Shown in pieces: positions 59,408 to 64,000 of a stretch of 64,000 nucleotides of DNA. The stretch's first letter is position 1. Each line of letters opens with the position of its first letter. The DNA is from Streptomyces sp. NBC_00306. GTDB lineage: Bacteria > Actinomycetota > Actinomycetes > Streptomycetales > Streptomycetaceae. The stretch is taken from NCBI RefSeq assembly GCF_036169555.1, contig NZ_CP108032.1:8246001-8310000 (forward strand), given 5' to 3'. The position numbers and the translations under genes were made by a program. The notes below the pieces were generated by a model. That model was not told the origin of the DNA and did not search any database. It worked only from the letters and a program-made list of their open reading frames with translations.

Positions 59408-59788
59408 GTGAACAGCGAGAACGACGCGGCCGGCGGACTCCAACTACTGACGGGCTTGGAGGTCAGCGCCGTATCCTTCGTGCGCGACTACGAGCTGCAC
59501 TTCGATGGGCCGGTATTGCGGGCCTTGAGCAACCCCTTGAGCGTGTACGGGGGCCGCGAGTGGCACTTCCCCGCACCAGGGTCGCTGGACCTCATGCGCT
59601 GCTACATCGGCAAGATCGTCGACGCATACGAAGAGGATCCGGAACGGATTCTCACTCTGCACTTCGGGGAGCACCGCTTCGGCATCCCGCTGGACGACGG
59701 ATCAAGCCTGGGGCCCGAGTCGGCCCACCTGGTCGGCGTCGACGCGAGTGGAATGACTTCCCCCCTCGGCGGGATGTGGATCTGGTAG
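59408..59788 (+). CDS. Small hypothetical protein
   Basis: 126 residues from a GTG: GLQLLTGLEVSAVSFVRDYE, FDGPVLRALSNPLSVYGGRE, IGKIVDAYEEDPERILTLHF, IPLDDGSSLGPESAHLVGVD. This beta-rich pattern (VRDYELHFDGP, LTLHFGEHRFGIPLDD) resembles DUF6188-like Streptomyces proteins. A repeat of CGATAGCTGGCC on the left (59321-59332) and inverted copies on the right (59812-59824, 59893-59905) flank the gene. Confidence 0.6.
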   Translation: MNSENDAAGGLQLLTGLEVSAVSFVRDYELHFDGPVLRALSNPLSVYGGREWHFPAPGSLDLMRCYIGKIVDAYEEDPERILTLHFGEHRFGIPLDDGSSLGPESAHLVGVDASGMTSPLGGMWIW

Positions 59789-60104
59789 CCAAGGGCTGCG
59801 CCCACCCGGCGTGGCCAACTATCGGTCGACGGAGTGGCCAACTGCCAATCTTGATAGCCGCTTGAGCTGGGGCGGGCGCCCCAGGCAGCGCCGGCCAACT
59901 ATCGGCCGGAGTCACACGTGACGGGGCAGGGGTGCAGGGCGGCGTGTTGGCAGGAGAGTGCGCAGGGCAAAGCATCGACCAGCCGTATGGAACAGTCGGA
60001 GGATGGCCCTGGCGCTGCATGACGAAAGCGCCTTGGCTCGGGAATGATGTGAGGGGCGGTACGGCGATGTAATGTGCCCTCAAGTGCGCACGCTTGGGGG
60101 GATC
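59789..60104. other. Intergenic stretch with inverted/direct repeats
   Basis: GGCCAACTATCGG occurs at 59812-59824 and 59893-59905, with a degenerate third copy (GGCCAACTGCCAA) at 59837. The inverse, CGATAGCTGGCC, lies before the preceding gene. No gene. Confidence 0.5.
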
Positions 60105-60641
60105 ATGCATGTTCGTGAGGCCGCAGCAGGACTCGCGTTTGCCGGAGTGCTGTTGGCCGGTTGTAGTTCCACCGGCTCCAGCAACGCATCACCGAGCACA
60201 TCATCGAAAAGCACCAGTTCTGTGGGCGCAGCGTCGGCCGAGAAGGCAGACGAATTGACCGCACAGCAGGCCGTGGCAGCACTGGGGGAGTCCATCCCGG
60301 AGTTGAAGCTCGTCCAAGTCTATACCGCGGCCAACGACCCGAACCACCTGCTCGGGCGCCCGGGCGGCTACACCAGCAAGGCCGCCTTCTCCGACAGCCG
60401 TGTCTCCTCCGCGGACGTTGAGGGTCTGGACAAGGACGCAATTGAGCGTGGCGGCAGCGTGGAAGTGTTCAAGACTCAAGAGGAGGCGCAGTCTCGGGCG
60501 AATTATATCGAGACGATCGCCAAGTCCATGCCCAGTGCGACCGAGTACCACTACATCGCCGACGGTATCCTCGTCCGAGTCTCGCGCGTGCTGACACCCA
60601 CTCAGGCAAAGGAGTACGAGGCGGGCGCCACGCGCCTCTGA
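60105..60641 (+). CDS. Lipoprotein, unknown function
   Basis: 178 residues from an ATG with a GGGGGG site. Lipobox GLAFAGVLLAGC followed by SSTGSSNASPSTSSKSTSS (linker), then a domain with ADELTAQQAVAALGESIPEL, LVQVYTAANDPNHLLGRPGG, VEVFKTQEEAQSRANYIETI and YIADGILVRVSRVLTPTQAK. Predicted surface-exposed. Domain not recognised. Confidence 0.75.
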   Translation: MHVREAAAGLAFAGVLLAGCSSTGSSNASPSTSSKSTSSVGAASAEKADELTAQQAVAALGESIPELKLVQVYTAANDPNHLLGRPGGYTSKAAFSDSRVSSADVEGLDKDAIERGGSVEVFKTQEEAQSRANYIETIAKSMPSATEYHYIADGILVRVSRVLTPTQAKEYEAGATRL

Positions 60642-60923
60642 CTCGTGAGCTACAAAGGCCTCACAGTGTGCTTGCAGATATCCCAGCCATCGATCGCAAT
60701 TGGCGGTCATCTCGCAGATCCCCGACCTCCCGGCCCCGGCCCTTGATGATTTTGCCGCCGCCCATGGCGAACGTGCAAAGTCGGTCCCGTTCCCAGGAGG
60801 ACTCGAATTTCCTTCCGGATGCGAACGAACCCCTACGTGCGCCTGGTCGACCTCTCCGGGGCACCAGGGCCGAAGCTCTCTGGGTGTGGTCGGGATTGAA
60901 AACGAAACGGTGAGAAGGCTAAA
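60642..60923. other. Short stretch without recognised gene
   Basis: No supported gene in the 280 bp before the membrane protein. The local GC content appears to fall from about here onward. Confidence 0.4.
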
Positions 60924-61454
60924 GTGGGCGAGCGAGATACCCTGAGAAGGGCTTCCTTCAGAATTCTGTCATGGGTCTTTACTCTCCCTATTGCCGGTCT
61001 AGTGGTCGGTGCGGGGCTCAGCGTGAGCGACACACTTAGCGCAGACGCGCTCGCCGTCATGGCAGCAGGGCTAGGAGTTATCGCACTCATGCGCCGCATC
61101 TGGAACTCAAGTATAGTTATGGAGAAGTCGGCGATTACAGTAGTCAATCCTTTGTGTACATATGTCCTTCCGTACGAGTCCATTTCAAGAGTGGCCAGTA
61201 GTGGCGGAACTATGGCTATCATCACGGTGCGAGGGGACGAGATCCTCTCGACAGGTTTCGGTGGCTCCCTTATCGATCACTTCGTGGGGTCGACGGATCG
61301 CGCCGTTGAGAAAGTGGCACACCGAGTGAAGTGGGCGTCAAAAGCGTCCGATAATGGGTCTATTGAAAAGAGATTCACGATCTCGTGGATTGCTGATGGT
61401 TGCGCTGTGGGCGGATTTATCTGTGCTCTTACGGCAGGAATTGTTGGAGGCTGA
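60924..61454 (+). CDS. Hypothetical membrane protein (176 aa)
   Basis: From a GTG with an AGAAGG-type site. Two TM segments near the start (RILSWVFTLPIAGLVVGAGL and TLSADALAVMAAGLGVIALM), then a soluble domain (SSIVMEKSAITVVNPLCTYV, TMAIITVRGDEILSTGFGGS), and a last hydrophobic stretch GCAVGGFICALTAGIVGG. The middle suggests a PH-like fold. Codon use and base composition differ from most of the window (lower GC). It opens a group of small membrane proteins. Confidence 0.65.
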   Translation: MGERDTLRRASFRILSWVFTLPIAGLVVGAGLSVSDTLSADALAVMAAGLGVIALMRRIWNSSIVMEKSAITVVNPLCTYVLPYESISRVASSGGTMAIITVRGDEILSTGFGGSLIDHFVGSTDRAVEKVAHRVKWASKASDNGSIEKRFTISWIADGCAVGGFICALTAGIVGG

Positions 61455-61593
61455 TGCCCCTCGAGGACGTAGGGTGGTACGAGCCTTCGCAACTGTCACC
61501 ATCTCGACAGCGGCGGGCGCTCTTGGCCGGCACCTACACCTGGACCTACGGTACAGCCCGAGACGTGCGACCTTTGGCACGCGTGCTTGTGTA

Positions 61594-61800
61594 TCGACGA
61601 GGGAACGATGATTCATGTCGTATGGGGAGCGGCGGTGGGACTTATCGGTCTCTCCTCGCATTCAATGTTCGCAACTTCAGGCTGCGCATGACGATCTCAC
61701 GGCTTCCGCTACTTCGGTGGAGTAGTTGATCCGCGATTTCCACCAGTCACTTCCGTGTCATGTGGGGAATTCTAGGGACGGTTGGTTGGAACGGTGTTGA
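61594..61800 (+). pseudogene. Decayed copy of the small membrane protein gene at 62525
   Basis: DNA closely parallel to 62512-62712: ATGATTCATGTCGTATGGGG versus ATGATTCATGTCATATGGGG, TCTCGGTCTCTCC-type strings and GTGATGTGGGGAATTCT / GTCATGTGGGGAATTCT. The frame stops after MIHVVWGAAVGLIGLSSHSM. So a tandem duplicate has been lost to frameshifts; the period is about 918 bp. Confidence 0.7.
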
Positions 61801-61842
61801 TTTCGATGGTACATGCGGGCTCGCCTGACAGTGGGGAATGCA

Positions 61843-62051
61843 TGAGAGGCGGTTTCCAGCTCGTTGTAGGTGTGGCTGGCGTCCTGCTGGCCTTGAATTT
61901 TCGCGACTCGGCTTATCGATTTTATGAACTCATTCTGAATCGAGGCCCGTTTGGTCCAGGTCCCGGGTTCAGCCCTGTCGTGCTGAGGCTCGTAGGTGCA
62001 GTACTGGGCGTCGTAATGATCTCGAGCGGAATGGCAGGGCTTGTGGTCTGA
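61843..62051 (+). CDS. Small two-TM membrane protein, array member 1
   Basis: 68 residues from an ATG: MRGGFQLVVGVAGVLLALNF, RDSAYRFYELILNRGPFGPG, PGFSPVVLRLVGAVLGVVMI, SSGMAGLVV. Two hydrophobic segments flank a short polar loop with SP..LRLVGAVLG, a pattern shared with the next two genes. A possible TTG/GTG start further upstream (61782) is not needed. Function unknown. Confidence 0.6.
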
Positions 62052-62083
62052 CATTGCGCCGCGGTGTTCTATAGGGGTGATTT

Positions 62084-62356
62084 GTGGAAATATCGCTCAT
62101 TCTTGCCGGTGCTAGCGGGGTTCATGAGATCAAGCCTTTGGCGGTCGTGTTCTTCGTCGCCTTCGGGTTTACGGGCTGTGCGCTTACCCTGAATCTCTAC
62201 GGATTCGCAGATGGATTCTTCCTTCTTACGAGCAAGGTCGTGGGAGGGTTCACCGGAAGCGCAAGTCCCAAAACGCTGCGAATTGTAGGAGCAGTCCTGA
62301 TCATTCTGGCTAGCATCGGAATGGTGACGGAAATATCGAAGCCGTTTCGATCCTAG
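62084..62356 (+). CDS. Small two-TM membrane protein, array member 2
   Basis: 90 residues from a GTG. EIKPLAVVFFVAFGFTGCAL is the first TM, then TLNLYGFADGFFLLTSKVVG, then TGSASPKTLRIVGAVLIILA with SP.TLR.VGAVL as in array member 1, and a last TM end. It lies 32 bp after member 1 in the same direction. Confidence 0.65.
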   Translation: MEISLILAGASGVHEIKPLAVVFFVAFGFTGCALTLNLYGFADGFFLLTSKVVGGFTGSASPKTLRIVGAVLIILASIGMVTEISKPFRS

Positions 62357-62524
62357 CGGCACCGAGTGAGCGCGACTGAATACCGCGTAAGCAATTGCGC
62401 CGCCAGCCGCGTGTCGACCCCGGCGAACGCGACACATTAGCGGGAATGAATGCAGGGGCAGACCTATTTCATTCCCAGGAGGGAGTTCTGCCGTCAAATC
62501 CTGTTCGCGCGTCGACGGAGGATC

Positions 62525-62752
62525 ATGATTCATGTCATATGGGGAGCGACGGTGGGATTTCTCGGTCTCTCCATCGCATTCGATGTTCGCAACTTCGGGC
62601 CTCGTATGTACGACCTTACGGCTTCCTTTGCCCCCGGTGGTGAAGTTGATCCGCGATTTTCGCCAGATCACTTCCGTGTGATGTGGGGAATTCTGGGGAC
62701 GATGAGCTTTTGTTTCTCGGCTTATCAGCTCTACGATTTGCTGGTCAAGTAG
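62525..62752 (+). CDS. Small two-TM membrane protein, array member 3
   Basis: 75 residues from an ATG with a GGAGG site. MIHVIWGATVGFLGLSIAFD, VRNFGPRMYDLTASFAPGGE, VDPRFSPDHFRVMWGILGTM, SFCFSAYQLYDLLVK. The FSPDHFRVMWGILG stretch corresponds to the SP..LR.VGAVLG of the other two. The decayed gene at 61594 is its close DNA copy. Confidence 0.7.
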   Translation: MIHVIWGATVGFLGLSIAFDVRNFGPRMYDLTASFAPGGEVDPRFSPDHFRVMWGILGTMSFCFSAYQLYDLLVK

Positions 62753-62971
62753 TCGGCCTGTGGCCGAGCGGGTCTGCGGTCCTGGTCCTTGAAACGAGGC
62801 CGGAGGATAAGCAGTCGATCACCAGGCGGGCGGTGGTGCCGGGTGTGTTTACGGAGCATGGCCGGCTTGCTGGGGGCCGTCTTCGTCGTCGCTGAGTTCG
62901 GGCGCTCGACCTGCTGGGCTGATGACTGGGTAGTCGGCGGGTTCGTGAGGTCTGCGACTGGAGGGGCTGCC

Positions 62972-63253
62972 TCAGCCCAGCGCGAGCGCGAGGATGCAGA
63001 CCAGCGCAATGGCGGACCCGGCGACTACCCAGATAAGTGCGAGGAGCCGGGTGAGCCGCGCTTCGTGGCCACGTGCCCATGCCAAGGGATCGACGTCCGT
63101 GGCCAGCCGGGCATGCCTCCTCTGGACCCGACTGCGGGCCCATGCGGAACCCTGTGGGGAGAGGTAGAAGACTCCGAGGCAGAGGAATATCATGCTGACG
63201 ACGAGCATGAATGCGGGGATGAAGGACGGCGGCCCAGCAGCAATGGTGATCAC
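62972..63253 (-). CDS. Small two-TM membrane protein, minus strand
   Basis: 93 residues from a GTG: MITIAAGPPSFIPAFMLVVS, MIFLCLGVFYLSPQGSAWAR as first TM, a basic loop (SRVQRRHARLATDVDPLAWA), then LLALIWVVAGSAIALVCILA as second TM. It is opposite in orientation to the array and not evidently related to it. Confidence 0.55.
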   Translation of the reverse strand: MITIAAGPPSFIPAFMLVVSMIFLCLGVFYLSPQGSAWARSRVQRRHARLATDVDPLAWARGHEARLTRLLALIWVVAGSAIALVCILALALG

Positions 63254-64000
63254 GTGCCGATAGTGGGGTGCGGTGTCCCTGCAGTCAATCGTTCATGCTC
63301 CTCACACACTTGCAGGCTCCCCTGGTGCTCTGGATGGCCAGAGGCGGCCTTGGCCAGTCGTGCTGGTTGATAGGCGCGAGGCGGCCCTGGCCCTTCCCGT
63401 CGCCGCGACCCTATGACCCAGCTCGCCGCTTTGGCGGCTATTCGAGCGTGCGGGCTGACGGTCAGATCCGCCACGACGCTGAGGAGACCGCCTTGGTGGT
63501 CGATGCCTTCAAGGCTGCGTCCAGGGCGCCCTATTGGCTTCCGGGGCAGGCCGGGCTCGACTCGGCTGGCGAGCGCGCACTTGGTTTCTTGGGTGTTGAG
63601 CTGGGCCTGTACGAGTTGCGGCCGGGGCGGGCGGCGGAGGGAACGGGTGGTCATGATGTAGCCGGCAGGTGCTGCGTGCCGATCCGCCCTCTCTGCCCCG
63701 GCGTGCTGTCAGCGGCCCAGGCGGGGCCAATTTGCTGAGGACGGCTGTCGGGCGGGCGAGACCGGGGAGTGATGACGACGAGGCGGAGGCGGTTCCCTGA
63801 AGCGCGCGAGTGGTCTTTGCCAGCGGGCAGGCGGCTATGGCCTGGGCGATGGCACCTCGCTGCGCGTCGGAGGTCGGACGCGGCTGGTTTTGGGCGGAGT
63901 CTGGGGGCAGTGTGCCCAGCTGCGGCGAGATCCGTAGCCGCCTTGTCGGCTGCCGGAGACGATAGGGCTGTAGGGATGCACGGCATGGCTTGGGCATCGT
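63254..64000. other. Window end without recognised gene
   Basis: About 750 bp. Frames on both strands are Arg/Pro/Ala-rich; none shows a domain. A gene entering from the right might overlap the last bases, but no start or homology is visible. Confidence 0.35.

Overview
The window is high-GC actinobacterial DNA that looks like Streptomyces. Almost every gene uses GC-rich third positions, GTG starts are common, and the gene families are typical of that genus (BldC-like MerR regulator, actinobacterial IHF, SpoIIE-type phosphatases with GAF/PAS, F420-dependent enzymes, TerD, terpene synthase plus P450, arsenic cluster). I saw no rRNA, tRNA or CRISPR array. Many genes are fragments, frameshifted copies or IS-interrupted remnants, which suggests an accessory region such as a chromosome arm or integrated/plasmid DNA rather than the conserved core; this is inference.

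Layout. 0-2.2 kb: the end of an SDR gene fused to a deazaflavin-dependent nitroreductase domain, convergent with a geranylgeranyl-reductase-like flavoenzyme. 2.5 kb: a nested palindromic repeat. 3.4-4.4 kb: a graveyard with rep and xis ends of an integrative element and a hemolysin III pseudogene. 4.8-7.3 kb: a translationally coupled P450/terpene synthase pair. 8.7-12.2 kb: a tightly coupled operon of transglutaminase-like protein, carrier protein, acyl-AMP ligase and phosphopantetheinyl transferase, which looks like a small complete acyl-activation/amide-forming unit and is the best candidate for an undescribed pathway. 12.8-17.6 kb: EF-hand protein, broken MerR, hydrolases, BlaI/M56 pair (M56 frameshifted) with a BlaI-type operator, TerD, and a TatA cut by an amber codon. 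18-23 kb: small and regulatory proteins, an orphan ModA with a decayed regulator, a lysine/alanine-rich DNA-binding protein that lost its C-terminus, and a methyltransferase. 23.5-25.3 kb: an IS200/IS605 element with TnpA and TnpB. 25.5-28.6 kb: membrane-anchored and lipoprotein genes with a decayed tandem copy.

28.6-47.1 kb is an ion- and stress-homeostasis region: three cation/proton antiporters (two NhaP-type, one NhaA), TerC, two SpoIIE phosphatases, MarR, CBS, PRC-barrel, SPFH and NfeD proteins, DUF4142-like protein, and an IS630 element. The first NhaP-like gene and the nhaA gene, 16.6 kb apart, share an almost identical 25-nt leader core followed by a stem that is kept by a G-U exchange, at the same distance from the start codon. 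This looks like a common cis-acting RNA.

48.0-54.8 kb is an arsenic resistance cluster: two low-molecular-weight arsenate reductases, two ArsR, an Acr3 exporter, a truncated and a full flavin monooxygenase-like protein, a small conserved-looking ORF, a vicinal-oxygen-chelate (ArsI/CadI-like) protein and an MFS exporter. 55-64 kb holds a methyltransferase, degenerate repeats and a strong hairpin before a BldC-like regulator, an IHF paralogue, a dead dnaE2, and a tandem array of small two-helix membrane proteins with one decayed copy.
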